Below are positions 16,466 to 25,601 of a DNA stretch of 64,000 nt, one piece after another. The number at the start of each line of letters is the position of its first letter. Position 1 is the first letter of the stretch. Below the pieces are notes generated by a model. That model was not told the DNA's origin. It ran no database searches and saw nothing but the letters and a program-made list of their open reading frames with translations. This DNA is from Ilyomonas sp963790435 (GTDB lineage: Bacteria > Bacteroidota > Bacteroidia > Chitinophagales > Chitinophagaceae): contig CAWBOI010000002.1 in NCBI GenBank assembly GCA_963790435.1, positions 310,001 through 374,000 of the forward strand, given 5' to 3'. A program made the translations under genes and the position numbers.

Positions 16466-17314
16466 ATGAAAACCATTCTTGTTCCGGTTGATTTTTCTGA
16501 ACCTTCCAAAGCTGCAGCCCGCTATGCCATTGCATTGGCAGAACATTGGAATGCCGAAACAATTATTTTATACAATGCTTATCAGCAGCCCATTCCAGCC
16601 GATCCGTTGCTAACAGAACCTACCCTGAATGCAATGGAAGTATTTAATGTTTCGGAGTTGGGAGATATAAGCCGTGAACACCTGCAACGCTTTAGAAAAG
16701 AATTACAAAACGAAGTTTCCGGCTCGTTGCAGATTCAGGTAATGGGAGAATTTAATGATCTGATTGACGGCATAGAAGAAGTTTGTTCTTCTCAACCCAT
16801 TGATATGGTGATAACCGGCATTACCGCCGGCGATAAATTAACCGAAACCCTGGTTGGCAGCCGCGCGATAGACATTGCTAAGCGCATAACAACACCTGTG
16901 CTCATTGTGCCGCAGGAAGCTGTTTATCAACCGATCCAAAACATATTGTTTGCCTGCGATTATAAGGGAGTGACAAAAACAACACCGGTACAACCCATTG
17001 AAAGTATCCTGCAACAAACCAATGCGCAACTTCACATTTTGCATGTGGCACAAACAGATAAACACACTTCCGATTTTGGCAACGAAGTGGCAACATTGAA
17101 AACCCTGTTACAAAAGGCATCGCCGCAATTTCATGATGTGCAAAGTGATGATTTCACCAATGCCATTACCACTTTCATTCAGCAAAACAACATACAGCTT
17201 CTCATTGCCATTCCTAAAAAGCACGGCTTTTTTGAAGGCTTGTTTCGCAAGAGCCATGTAAAAGCACTGGCATTTCACACGCATGTTCCCTTGTTGCTGG
17301 TGCATGAAGAATAA
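16466..17314 (+). CDS. Universal stress protein, tandem UspA domains
   Basis: 282 residues with two UspA-like halves. The first begins MKTILVPVDFSEPSKAAARYAIALAE and ends GSRAIDIAKRITTPVLIVP. The second (from ~150) begins NILFACDYKG and ends AFHTHVPLLLVHEE. Cytosolic; members bind ATP or respond to stress and often regulate other proteins. Monocistronic, with AGCT-type repeats directly after the stop. Confidence 0.88.
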   Translation: MKTILVPVDFSEPSKAAARYAIALAEHWNAETIILYNAYQQPIPADPLLTEPTLNAMEVFNVSELGDISREHLQRFRKELQNEVSGSLQIQVMGEFNDLIDGIEEVCSSQPIDMVITGITAGDKLTETLVGSRAIDIAKRITTPVLIVPQEAVYQPIQNILFACDYKGVTKTTPVQPIESILQQTNAQLHILHVAQTDKHTSDFGNEVATLKTLLQKASPQFHDVQSDDFTNAITTFIQQNNIQLLIAIPKKHGFFEGLFRKSHVKALAFHTHVPLLLVHEE

Positions 17315-17421
17315 GCTATGAGCCATTAGCTACGAGCTGCGAGCTAAAAGCAATTATCAATGGATTTGTTTTTGCACCAAAATCTTAATACTCGCAGCTC
17401 ATAGCTAAGGGCTCGTAGCTT
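17312..17421. repeat. Inverted pair of AGCT-rich repeats
   Basis: Left block 17312..17350 (agctatgagccattagctacgagctgcgagct) and right block 17390..17421 in the opposite orientation flank a ~40-base spacer that contains the 11-mer motif (17365..17375, minus). Same family as the blocks at 12723 and 13175. Could form a long hairpin between the stress protein and the next gene. Confidence 0.6.
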
Positions 17422-17466
17422 TTCTTCGTGGCATTATCCTTGCCTTTTTTTGCACAAAAACAAACT

Positions 17467-17895
17467 ATGACGTATTCTAATTTTATTCAAACTCCTGATA
17501 AAGCACTGTGCCATTTGTTTCTTCACTGTTGTTATAAAGACGGTGTGTTTAACGAAGCTGAACTGGATGCTCTATCTACCAAATTTGCCCAGTTGAGAAT
17601 GAACAATGATCTGAACTTTAAAGATGAATTGATTGCTTATAAATCGTACCGCAATAACATTGGTGATGAAAGGCAATACATTCACGATTTGATTTCGCAA
17701 ATCAACCCAACCAGCGAACTGGCTTTGTTTTCCTATTGCATTGAATTGGGTGTAAGCGATTCATCGCTCGACTTTTTAGAGAAAGACTTGATTGATACAA
17801 TTGGCGATGTTTTAGGGATTGGAGAGGACGAACAAGAAACGATTCAAAAGCTGATGATACAACGGCAATTGGTAGCCGAAAATAAATTCTTTTAG
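17467..17895 (+). CDS. TerB-like helical protein
   Basis: 142 residues from MTYSNFIQTPDKAL; an upstream ATG at 17428 lies in repeat-adjacent DNA and is rejected. All-helical protein with acidic metal-loop-like positions (YKDGVFNEAELDAL and a second DVLGIGEDEQETIQKLM) reminiscent of the TerB/DjlA-N fold. Role unknown. It ends just before a strong bidirectional terminator. Confidence 0.5.
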   Translation: MTYSNFIQTPDKALCHLFLHCCYKDGVFNEAELDALSTKFAQLRMNNDLNFKDELIAYKSYRNNIGDERQYIHDLISQINPTSELALFSYCIELGVSDSSLDFLEKDLIDTIGDVLGIGEDEQETIQKLMIQRQLVAENKFF

Positions 17896-17909
17896 GAGAA
17901 AAAACGTGC

Positions 17910-17958
17910 AAAAACAAAAGAGCCAATAAACTTTTGATTTATTAGCTCTTTTGTTTTT
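17910..17958. terminator. Bidirectional terminator hairpin containing the 11-mer
   Basis: Arms 17910..17930 and 17938..17958 pair at 20 of 21 positions around a 7-base loop, with A-tract on one side and T-tract on the other. The left arm is largely a copy of GCAAAAACAAA and the right arm carries the inverse. It lies between the convergent TerB-like gene and the HlyD gene. Confidence 0.8.
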
Positions 17959-18006
17959 ATGGTATTAGATGAAGTACTAATCAGGCCTCACTTCTATCAA
18001 AGTTTT

Positions 18007-19386
18007 CTATTTTTTATTAAAGCTTTTCAGCAGTTCATCTTTTGATACCACTTTTACTTTTGTTCCATTTTTCAGGTCTTTATTCACCACATCATAAGGC
18101 CCGGTAATAATTTGTTCACCACCTTTCAAGCCTTGCATAATTTCTATAAAATTCAAATCCTGAATCCCGGTTTTTACTACGCTTTGTTTTACCGTTCCAT
18201 CGGGCTGCAACACAAACACCACTTCATTTATATCACCGCTGGTACTTGCATTATCGTTGTTATTGTTTTGATTGCTGTTATCCGGGCCATTAGCAGCAGT
18301 TGATTTTTGTGTTGGGTTGTTGCCCGTATCGCGAGTGGTAACGGCATTCAGCGGAACACTTAATACGTTGGCATGAGTGCGCGTTTGTATATCGGCACTG
18401 CCGGTCATGTTCGGGCGAAACGGAAAAGGCAAACCCTTGCGGAGTAAATCGCGATAGCTATCGGGCAACAAACGGATGTGCACCTGGTAGTTGGTAACGC
18501 TTGTTGTTGTAGAGGCTGCTGATGCTGTGCCTGTGCTGGTTTCAGGATTGGCAATTTTATAAACAATGCCTTTAAATTTCCGCTGGTTGTAAGCATCCAC
18601 TTCCACAAGCGCACTATCTCCCAATTTTACTTTTGGTATATCATTCTCGCTTACATCAACCTGCACTTCAATGCTGTTTAAATCGGCAATGCGCATCATT
18701 TCTGTACCCACGTTAAAGCTGTTGCCGGCAACACGTTCGCCTTTTTTTACCGATAACAAACTGATGACACCAGTCATGGGTGCTGTAATTGTGGTTTTGC
18801 CTAAATTTTTAGCGGCAGCCGTAAGGTTAGAAGCTGCACTTTGCACCGCCGCTTTGTTGGCTTGTATGGCGCTCAAAGCTGCACTGTAATTGGCTCCTGC
18901 TGAAAGATAAGCCTGTTGCGCGGTTTCAAATTCGGCTTGCGAAATTACTTTATCATCACGCAATTGTTTCTGCCGGTTGTAAGCGGCCGTGGTTTGGTCA
19001 ACGGTGGCTTTCAATGCACCCAATTGCGCCTGCGAATTAGATACCTGCGCCTGCGCCTGCGATTCCTGTGCAGCAGCCTGGTCGCGCTGCGAGGTATAAA
19101 TATCAGCGTAAATGCGCGCCAGCACCTGGCCTTTTTTTACGGTATCGCCTTCGGCAACATCCAACTCAACAATTTCACCTGAAATGTCGGGCGTTATTTT
19201 TACTTCTATTTCGGGATATACTTTGCCGCTGGCATTTACGGTTTCAATAATGGTACGGTCGGCAGCTTTTTCAGCAGTTACTTTTGTGCCTTCATCTTTG
19301 CCAATCGCGCCGGTAGCTTTCAGCACAATAAAAACAATAATCACCGTAACCAAAATACCGATAATCCATTTTAATGACTTGCTCAT
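18007..19386 (-). CDS. Efflux periplasmic adaptor subunit (HlyD/MacA-like)
   Basis: 459-residue membrane fusion protein. An N-terminal transmembrane segment (SLKWIIGILVTVIIVFIVLK) is followed by a lipoyl half (ISGEIVELDVAEGDTVKKGQVLARI), an Ala/Gln-rich coiled-coil hairpin (~90-195), the second lipoyl half (TITAPMTGVISLLSVKKGERV) and beta-barrel domains. A low-complexity Asn-rich loop (~370-395) lies near the C-terminus. It bridges an inner-membrane pump to TolC. It follows the TolC gene by 39 bases, but no permease gene is nearby, so the pump partner is elsewhere. Confidence 0.9.
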   Translation of the reverse strand: MSKSLKWIIGILVTVIIVFIVLKATGAIGKDEGTKVTAEKAADRTIIETVNASGKVYPEIEVKITPDISGEIVELDVAEGDTVKKGQVLARIYADIYTSQRDQAAAQESQAQAQVSNSQAQLGALKATVDQTTAAYNRQKQLRDDKVISQAEFETAQQAYLSAGANYSAALSAIQANKAAVQSAASNLTAAAKNLGKTTITAPMTGVISLLSVKKGERVAGNSFNVGTEMMRIADLNSIEVQVDVSENDIPKVKLGDSALVEVDAYNQRKFKGIVYKIANPETSTGTASAASTTTSVTNYQVHIRLLPDSYRDLLRKGLPFPFRPNMTGSADIQTRTHANVLSVPLNAVTTRDTGNNPTQKSTAANGPDNSNQNNNNDNASTSGDINEVVFVLQPDGTVKQSVVKTGIQDLNFIEIMQGLKGGEQIITGPYDVVNKDLKNGTKVKVVSKDELLKSFNKK

Positions 19387-19425
19387 AGCAACAGGTTTCT
19401 TTGAATAATGTAAGAAGAAATAAAA

Positions 19426-20874
19426 TTAAAGTTGCACCGCGCCGTATCTATAATATTCCAACAGCTTGATGCGAAAAATATAATCGTAACGCGAAGCAGC
19501 TAAATTAAACCGCGCGGTAGCTAAATTGTTTTGAACGATCAAATAATCGCTGGTAGAAAGAATGCCGATTTGATAACGCTTGCGCGATAGCTCATTGGCA
19601 TATTCGGCATAACCTGCTGCTTTTGAATTCGCACTAAATTTTTGTATGGAAGCCTCAGCATTGGCGCGTGCGGTGTAAATATTTTGCTGCAAGGTTTGAT
19701 TGTCTAAAGCGAGCTGCAGCTTCGCACTTTCCAAGTTGATTTTGGCACGTTGGTAATTGGTTCGCAATTGCCTTCCGTTGAAAATAGGAACATTCAATTG
19801 CAGTCCAATAGCTTCTCCCAACTGTATGTTGCTTACCTGCTGCCAGTAAGGTATTTTGGTAAGTGTGGTGTTGTAAATGGGTGTTTGCGCCACTACCGGA
19901 TAGTCGCTGCCATTTACTTTAGCCGCCGCAATGGTATCTGCCTTAAAGCCCTGAAAGGTGGTGTTGGGTGTTTCGTAAGCATTGGAATATCGCGTGTTCA
20001 ACTGCCCGAACAAAGACAAGGTGGGATACATTGCCGCGCGGTTTGCTTTTATACTATACTCATTCGATACAACGCGCAACGAATCTACCCGTTGCAAAGG
20101 TTGTGTGGTAGAAGCGATCTGGTATAGCACATCAGGCTCTAAATCGCTCAGCCGTGGCAATGGTATTTTATCAACATCAGGAATGCTTGCCTCAAAGGGC
20201 TCGCGGGCATCTAAGTTTAGTAATGCAATCAACTGCAAACGGTTTTGTTCTTTTGTACTTACAGCGGTTATGTAAGTGCTGCTGTCAGTTGCCAGTTGCG
20301 ATTCCAATTGTGCCGCATTCAGTTCAGGCATACTGCCTGCTTCTACCTGCTTGCGGGTAAGCACACGCTGCGAATCGGTTAAGCCAATTTGTGCTTTGGC
20401 GATATTAATTTGCTCCATCGAAAGCAACAATTGCAGGTAGGCTGCTACTACATTCAGCGATATATCGTTCTTCACACGGCTTATATCTAACCGGCCGGCT
20501 TCTTCAGCAAATTGGGCTGACTTTACGTTATTTTTTATACTGAACCAATTGAATAAAGTTACGCCTGTTTGCAGACCATAATTTTGAAAAAAGATTTGCT
20601 GATTGATGAACTGATTGGTAGCCGGATTGATGGTTCGTCCAAACTGATAACCTCCCTGCGTATTAAATGCCAATGTTGGAATAACAGCGCCTCTTGCCAG
20701 TTCGGTTTGCAAGGCAGTAAGGCGTGCCTGCACATCGCTTTGCCGCACCGAAATGTTGTGCTGTACAGCATAATCAACGCATCGCTGTAAATCCCATTTA
20801 TCATTTTTACCATTTTGTGCAAAAACAAAAAGAGATAGTAAAAAAAAGGAAAACAGAAAAAGAAGCTTTCTCAT
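19426..20874 (-). CDS. TolC family outer membrane efflux protein
   Basis: 482 residues with a signal peptide (MRKLLFLFSFFLLSLFVFAQ). Two outer-membrane-efflux repeats follow, WDLQRCVDYAVQHNISVRQ at the start and LGEAIGLQLNVPIFNGRQLR at the second. Forms a trimeric channel through the outer membrane. Transcribed before the adaptor gene. A TATTTTTG box lies only 5 bases before the ATG, so transcription may begin close to the start codon, or the box is fortuitous. Confidence 0.92.
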   Translation of the reverse strand: MRKLLFLFSFFLLSLFVFAQNGKNDKWDLQRCVDYAVQHNISVRQSDVQARLTALQTELARGAVIPTLAFNTQGGYQFGRTINPATNQFINQQIFFQNYGLQTGVTLFNWFSIKNNVKSAQFAEEAGRLDISRVKNDISLNVVAAYLQLLLSMEQINIAKAQIGLTDSQRVLTRKQVEAGSMPELNAAQLESQLATDSSTYITAVSTKEQNRLQLIALLNLDAREPFEASIPDVDKIPLPRLSDLEPDVLYQIASTTQPLQRVDSLRVVSNEYSIKANRAAMYPTLSLFGQLNTRYSNAYETPNTTFQGFKADTIAAAKVNGSDYPVVAQTPIYNTTLTKIPYWQQVSNIQLGEAIGLQLNVPIFNGRQLRTNYQRAKINLESAKLQLALDNQTLQQNIYTARANAEASIQKFSANSKAAGYAEYANELSRKRYQIGILSTSDYLIVQNNLATARFNLAASRYDYIFRIKLLEYYRYGAVQL

Positions 20875-21059
20875 AAAACAAAAATAGAAGGTCGCAAATT
20901 GTAACCGAACGAAAATACACGAACGGAAAATATTTTCAGAAAAACTGCCGTTGCAAAGTAATGTTATTATTCATAAGCGGCTGGCATCAAACCTCTTTTT
21001 TGAAATGCCTGATTTTTATTTTCGTAGTCGTTAAAAACTGATGAAATAAATTTATACAA

Positions 21060-21125
21060 CCGCTAAGGCGCGAAAACGCTAAGTTTGTTTTTGCCTATTT
21101 TCTTAGCGTCTTTGCGCCTTAGCGG
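21060..21125. repeat. Long hairpin of the 'cgctaaggcgc' family
   Basis: Arms 21060..21083 (ccgctaaggcgc...cgctaag) and 21102..21125 are near-perfect inverses; the loop contains the 11-mer (21084..21094, minus). Related partial sequences occur at ~22259 and ~48479. A dispersed Bacteroidota-type repeat sitting 16 bases before the peroxidase gene; it could affect its mRNA 5' end. Confidence 0.65.
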
Positions 21126-21141
21126 TTGATCATTCTTATCA

Positions 21142-22233
21142 ATGAAACTATTTTCCGTCATACTCCTTTTGTTACTCGTTGTAATTGGCGGCCCTAATTT
21201 TATTTTTATTGATAAAAACAAAAATGCTATAACGCCGCTTTCTTTTCCCCTTCCTGATGGCTGGCCCAAACCCGTTTACGACTTCTCTAAAAACCCTGTT
21301 ACGAAAGAAGGTTTTGATTTGGGCAAAAAATTATTTTATGATGGGCGGTTAAGCAAAGATGGCAACTTTCCCTGTGCAAGCTGTCATCAGCAGTTTGCCG
21401 CCTTTGCCACTTACGATCATCCGTTAAGTCATGGTTACAACAATTCGTTTACGGTGCGCAATGCATCGCCGCTTTTCAATCTTGCCTGGCAAAAAGAATT
21501 TATGTATGATGGTGGCGTAAACCATTTGGATGTTCAACCTCTCGTGCCCATCACTGCCGACAATGAAATGCATGAAGTGATAGATTCTATCATCCTGAAA
21601 CTAAAGCAGGATAAGGAGTACAGGCAACTATTCAAAGCTGCATTTGGCAGCGAGCTCATCAACACACAACGCATTACCAAAGCGTTGAGCCAGTTTTTGG
21701 TGATGATGGTAAGCGCCAATTCTTATTACGATAAAGTAAAACGTGGCGAAGCCAAGTTCACCTTATCGCAGCAATTGGGTTATGATATTTTCAAACAAAA
21801 ATGCGCTTCCTGCCACATCGAACCCCTATTTACCGATTTGAGTTATCGCAATGTGGGCTTGCCGGTGGATAGCATGTTGAATGATTCTGGGCGAATGCGT
21901 ATTACACGCTTGTCGCAGGATTCGCTCAAATTCAAAGTGCCGTCTTTGCGTAACGTAATGGTTACAGGTCCTTACGAACATGACGGACGTTTTTTTAGTG
22001 TGTTGGATGTGATGAACCATTATCGCAACGGCGTTATTGACGGACCTACTACCGATCCGTTGGTGAAAAACATGAAGCTCTCCAATTTTGAAATTGGTCA
22101 GTTGACTTCATTTTTATTTACGCTTACCGATACTTCTTTTTTAAAGGATAGACGCTTCGCGCCACCCGGGCTCAACAGAACATTGGATGCGCCGTTGCAG
22201 GATATACATCCGGTTCAGCCAGGAAGAAATTAA
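21142..22233 (+). CDS. Di-haem cytochrome c peroxidase
   Basis: 363 residues of the CcpA/MauG family. An N-terminal hydrophobic export segment (~5-18) is followed by two haem motifs, CASCHQ (~80) and CASCHI (~220), and the C-terminal KVPSLRNVMVTGPYEHDGRFFSV typical of this family. A periplasmic enzyme reducing H2O2 with electrons from small cytochromes. Stands alone between repeats. Confidence 0.9.
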   Translation: MKLFSVILLLLLVVIGGPNFIFIDKNKNAITPLSFPLPDGWPKPVYDFSKNPVTKEGFDLGKKLFYDGRLSKDGNFPCASCHQQFAAFATYDHPLSHGYNNSFTVRNASPLFNLAWQKEFMYDGGVNHLDVQPLVPITADNEMHEVIDSIILKLKQDKEYRQLFKAAFGSELINTQRITKALSQFLVMMVSANSYYDKVKRGEAKFTLSQQLGYDIFKQKCASCHIEPLFTDLSYRNVGLPVDSMLNDSGRMRITRLSQDSLKFKVPSLRNVMVTGPYEHDGRFFSVLDVMNHYRNGVIDGPTTDPLVKNMKLSNFEIGQLTSFLFTLTDTSFLKDRRFAPPGLNRTLDAPLQDIHPVQPGRN

Positions 22234-22351
22234 GGCACAAAAAATCAATAAAAACAAACCTTCGCGCCTTCACGCTTCGCGGTAAACATTCAATTTATCA
22301 AATCATTTGAAAAAATTGCTCTTATCATTCGGTTAATCAAATTATAAATCC

Positions 22352-22359
22352 TACTTTTG
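22352..22359 (+). promoter_or_regulatory. Candidate rplU-rpmA promoter -7 box
   Basis: TACTTTTG matches TAnnTTTG and lies 21 bases before the L21 start. No convincing -33 element at the standard distance. Confidence 0.5.
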
Positions 22360-22379
22360 CCGCCCTAATTTCAGAAATT

Positions 22380-22685
22380 ATGTTTGCAGTTGTAAAAATA
22401 GCCGGTCAGCAATTCAGAGTGCAGGAAGGCGATAGCTTGTTCGTTCCGCACATTGCCGGCAACAAAGGCGATACCGTTGAGTTTAATGATGTGTTGTTAA
22501 CCAGCAATAATAACAACCTTACGCTTGGCGCAGATTTAAAAGCGGTTGTAAAAGCCGAAATTGTAAGTGACCTTGTGAAAGGCGATAAAGTAATTGCTTT
22601 TAAAATGAAGCGTAGAAAAGGTTTCCGCAAAAAGCACGGTCATCGCACGCAGTACACGCAAATCAAGATTAGCAGCATTGCTTAA
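22380..22685 (+). CDS. rplU: 50S ribosomal protein L21
   Basis: 101 residues beginning MFAVVKIAGQQFRVQEGD and ending with KMKRRKGFRKKHGHRTQYTQIKI, the signature of L21, which binds 23S rRNA in the large subunit. Directly precedes rpmA (49-base gap), the conserved order. Confidence 0.97.
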   Translation: MFAVVKIAGQQFRVQEGDSLFVPHIAGNKGDTVEFNDVLLTSNNNNLTLGADLKAVVKAEIVSDLVKGDKVIAFKMKRRKGFRKKHGHRTQYTQIKISSIA

Positions 22686-22734
22686 TTTTTATTTCAATCA
22701 TCAATTAACCAGTAACAATTTTCAATAGAAAGTT

Positions 22735-23001
22735 ATGGCACATAAAAAAGGCGAAGGCTCGGTAAAGAACGGTCGCGACAGTAACAGCAAACGCTTGGGT
22801 GTAAAAATATTTGGTGGTCAGCCTGCCATTGCCGGCAACATCATTGTTCGTCAGCGTGGCACACAATATCATCCTGGTAAAAATGTAGGCGTAGGCAGAG
22901 ACTTTACTTTGTTTGCCCTGCAGGATGGCATTGTTGAATTCAGAAAAACAAGAGATAACAAAACAACTATCTCTGTTGCGGAAGCAGAAGCCACTGCTTA
23001 A
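22735..23001 (+). CDS. rpmA: 50S ribosomal protein L27
   Basis: 88 residues. MAHKKGEGSVKNGRDSNSKRLGVK, then IIVRQRGTQYHPGKNVGVGRD and LFALQDG identify L27, located near the peptidyl transferase centre. The N-terminus is the direct form without a cleavable leader. Second gene of the rplU operon. Confidence 0.97.
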   Translation: MAHKKGEGSVKNGRDSNSKRLGVKIFGGQPAIAGNIIVRQRGTQYHPGKNVGVGRDFTLFALQDGIVEFRKTRDNKTTISVAEAEATA

Positions 23002-23013
23002 ATGATTTTAATT

Positions 23014-23043
23014 TTTGCAGTTGGCATAATGTATGTATTTTTG
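23014..23043 (+). promoter_or_regulatory. Candidate promoter of the H1-like gene
   Basis: TTTG at 23014..23017 and TATTTTTG at 23036..23043, separated by 18 bases, fit the Bacteroidota -33/-7 pattern well and lie 35 bases before the start. Confidence 0.55.
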
Positions 23044-23077
23044 ATGGCATATTTACTAACCATTAAATTGTATTATT

Positions 23078-23275
23078 ATGGCAACTGCAAAAAAAGCAGC
23101 TACTAAAAAAGCTGCTACTGCAAAGAAAGCTGCGCCAAAGAAAGCAGCTACCGCTAAAAAAGCGGCAACAGCAAAAAAAGCTGCACCTAAAAAAGCTGCC
23201 ACTGTAAAGAAAGCAGCAACAGCAAAAAAAGCAGCCGCTCCTAAAAAGGCAGCCGCTAAAAAAGCAGCGAAGTAA
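23078..23275 (+). CDS. Histone H1-like Lys/Ala-rich small protein
   Basis: 65 residues made almost only of AAKKAA(T/P) repeats, like the C-terminal tail of histone H1. Such proteins bind DNA non-specifically and may help compact the nucleoid. It has its own promoter and a strong terminator. The open frame on the opposite strand is a by-product of the repetitive codons. A related tail forms the N-terminus of the protein at 59522. Confidence 0.8.
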   Translation: MATAKKAATKKAATAKKAAPKKAATAKKAATAKKAAPKKAATVKKAATAKKAAAPKKAAAKKAAK

Positions 23276-23305
23276 TTCAAAGTTTATTCTTAGTTTACTT
23301 ACACG

Positions 23306-23335
23306 AAGCTCCGGTTTATATCGGAGCTTTTTTAT
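23306..23335 (+). terminator. Rho-independent terminator of the H1-like gene
   Basis: Stem aagctccg (23306..23313) with cggagctt (23322..23329), loop of 8, followed by a T run. It lies 30 bases after the stop codon. Confidence 0.85.
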
Positions 23336-23380
23336 TTGGCAGGCTTATTTTTATAAGCGTTTGAAAGCCGTTTGAGAAAT

Positions 23381-23608
23381 GTTCCGTCAGGAACAATAAG
23401 TGGGTAAAAGTAAGCAAAACGGAATAGGGCTCTGTTCCATCGGAACGGTACTATTGATTTAGTTGACTTGTCTCGTTCCGATGGAACGACTGCATTTGTT
23501 TTCATTCATTTTCTTTCTACCTACCTTCTGTTCCGCCGGGAACATTTGTGAACTCAATTGCACGTTTTTCATTCATCTTCTTTTACCCATCTGATATTCC
23601 GCAGGAAC
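23381..23608. repeat. Cluster of five GTTCC-N-GGAAC palindromes
   Basis: Short palindromes at 23381..23394, 23434..23446, 23475..23487, 23530..23543 and 23596..23608 (the last with ATTCC). Spacing between them is irregular, about 40-55 bases. They fill the ~390-base gap before polX, which has no gene. Their number in one gap suggests either operators for a dimeric regulator or accumulation of a small mobile repeat. Confidence 0.7.
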
Positions 23609-23662
23609 AATTTTACAACAAGTATCATCTTATCATTGTTCTTTTCTTTCTACTTTCACAAC

Positions 23663-25333
23663 ATGGATAACGGAACCATTGCACATAATTTTTCGATGCT
23701 TGCCAAGGTGATGGACATTCATGGCGAGAATAGCTTTAAAACCAAATCCTACTCCAGCGCGGCTTTCACCATTGATAAGCTGCCCGTTGAGCTGAGCGAT
23801 TTGTCAGAAGAAAAAATACATGCGCTGCCTGGCATAGGCGATGCCATCGCCAAAAAAATAATGACGCAACTGCAAACCGGCGAGCTGCCCCTATTAAATG
23901 AATATCTTGAAAAAACACCCATGGGTGTGATTGAAATGCTGAACATAAAAGGCCTCGGGGCAAAAAAAATTGCAACCGTATGGAAGGAATTAGGCATTGA
24001 AGATTTAGGTGAATTGTTATACGCCTGCAACGAAAACCGCTTGCTGCTGTACAAAGGATTTGGCGCGAAAACGCAGCAAAACATAAAAGAAGCCATCGAG
24101 TTTTATTTGCGCAACAAAGGCAGCTATCTGTATGCTGAAATTTGCGGGTATGCAAGCGGGTTAGAGAAAGAATTGCAAACGCATTTTCCTGATGAACAAA
24201 CATCACTTACCGGCAGCCTTAAACAACACAATGAAATTGTTGAAAAGATAGAATTGGTAACAACGGTTTCAGCCAATCATATTGATTCATTCTTTACCAA
24301 AAAAGGGTTTACAAAAGAACAAGAAAAGAATGAAGAAGCGATGTACATAAGCGAAGACAACATAACCGTTCAGGTTCATTTTACTGCAAAAGGCAACTTC
24401 TTTACAAAGCTGTTTATTACCAGTAGCAGCGATGAATTTATCAAAGCATGGGAGCAGCGATTTCCATTGCAGAATGATTATAAAAGTGAAGAAGAAATAT
24501 ATGTAAAAACAAACCTCCATTTCATTCCTGCTTACCTGCGTGAAAGTGCTGACATCATTGAAGTAGCAAAAAAGCATCAGCTTCCTAAAGTGGTTGAAGT
24601 AAGTGATATAAAGAGCATCATTCACTGCCACAGCAAATGGAGTGATGGCAACAATACCATTGCAGAACTGGCAAATGCGGCAAAGGGAAAAGGCTTGCAA
24701 TACATTGTGCTGAGCGATCACTCGCAGGCTGCGTTTTATGCCAATGGTTTAACAGAAGAACGACTGATAGCGCAACACAAAGAGATTGATGAACTGAACA
24801 AAAAGCTGTCTCCGTTTCACATTTTTAAAAGTATTGAAAGTGATATTTTAAATGATGGAAGTTTGGATTATCCTGACGATGTGCTGGCCCAATTTGATGT
24901 GGTAATTGCATCGGTTCATTCCAATTTAAAAATGAGCGAAGACAAAGCGATGAAGCGTTTGCTCACTGCTATCGAAAATCCGTACACCAACATTCTTGGA
25001 CACATGACCGGCAGGTTGTTGTTGAGCCGCAAAGGTTATCCTGTGAATCATAAAACCATTATTGATGCCTGTGTTGCCAACGATGTTGTGATTGAACTGA
25101 ATGCCAACCCACACCGGCTTGACATTGACTGGCGTTACCTGCGGTATGCGTTGGATAAAGGTGTGCTTACTTCCATCAATCCTGATGCACATTCGATTGG
25201 TGGTTTTGATGATATAAAATATGGCGTTCTGGCAGCACAAAAAGCAGGCGTTACCAAAGAGCAAAATGTAAGCAGCTTTAGCTTAGAGGAGTTTCAAAAA
25301 TTTGTGCAAAAACAAAAGAAGAAAAGACCGTAA
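23663..25333 (+). CDS. polX: PolX-like protein: helix-hairpin-helix and PHP domains
   Basis: 556 residues from MDNGTIAHNFSML (start chosen for its match to the PolX N-terminus; an upstream ATG at 23558 lies in repeat DNA). Order: pol-beta 8-kDa-like region, helix-hairpin-helix motifs (LPGIGDAIAKKI, IKGLGAKKI), a degenerate nucleotidyltransferase (~155-290), and a C-terminal PHP phosphoesterase (IIHCHSKWSDGNNTI, VLSDHSQAA, ESDILNDGSLDYPDD, ELNANPHRLDIDW). In the polymerase part the usual G-D-I-D metal-binding sequence reads EKIELV, so polymerase activity is doubtful while the 3'-5' exonuclease/phosphoesterase site looks intact. Confidence 0.85.
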   Translation: MDNGTIAHNFSMLAKVMDIHGENSFKTKSYSSAAFTIDKLPVELSDLSEEKIHALPGIGDAIAKKIMTQLQTGELPLLNEYLEKTPMGVIEMLNIKGLGAKKIATVWKELGIEDLGELLYACNENRLLLYKGFGAKTQQNIKEAIEFYLRNKGSYLYAEICGYASGLEKELQTHFPDEQTSLTGSLKQHNEIVEKIELVTTVSANHIDSFFTKKGFTKEQEKNEEAMYISEDNITVQVHFTAKGNFFTKLFITSSSDEFIKAWEQRFPLQNDYKSEEEIYVKTNLHFIPAYLRESADIIEVAKKHQLPKVVEVSDIKSIIHCHSKWSDGNNTIAELANAAKGKGLQYIVLSDHSQAAFYANGLTEERLIAQHKEIDELNKKLSPFHIFKSIESDILNDGSLDYPDDVLAQFDVVIASVHSNLKMSEDKAMKRLLTAIENPYTNILGHMTGRLLLSRKGYPVNHKTIIDACVANDVVIELNANPHRLDIDWRYLRYALDKGVLTSINPDAHSIGGFDDIKYGVLAAQKAGVTKEQNVSSFSLEEFQKFVQKQKKKRP

Positions 25334-25380
25334 AAGGCAGATTTTAATTTTTGTAATTTTACGAAACAAACGTAATAATA

Positions 25381-25601
25381 TGGACACAGTGTTGATTGAA
25401 ATTAAAGATGACAGAGCTTATCAGTTCTTACAAGGTCTTGAAGAATTGAATGTGATTAAGGTTATCAATGGCGAAGCAAAAGGCAATCAGAAAAAGAACG
25501 CCTCAGCGTTTCGAGGTGGTTTGCAACTTACGGAAGAACAGTACAATGATTTTCAAAAACATGCGGAAGAAATAAGAAATGAATGGGAAAGAAATATTTA
25601 A
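25381..25601 (+). CDS. Putative VapB-like antitoxin
   Basis: 73 residues from MDTVLIEIKDDRAYQFLQGLEELN; a longer frame from 25302 overlaps polX and is rejected. Small mixed-charge protein with C-terminal helix EEQYNDFQKHAEEIRNEWERN. It overlaps the PIN toxin gene by 19 bases. Assigned as antitoxin by position and size; DNA-binding fold not evident. Confidence 0.65.

Noticed and set aside
23056..23280. Ala/Phe-rich membrane-like protein on the minus strand
   Set aside because: Mirror of the AAKKAA-coding repeats of the H1-like gene.
23381..23608. CRISPR array
   Set aside because: Repeats are short palindromes with no conserved long unit, irregular spacing and no cas genes.
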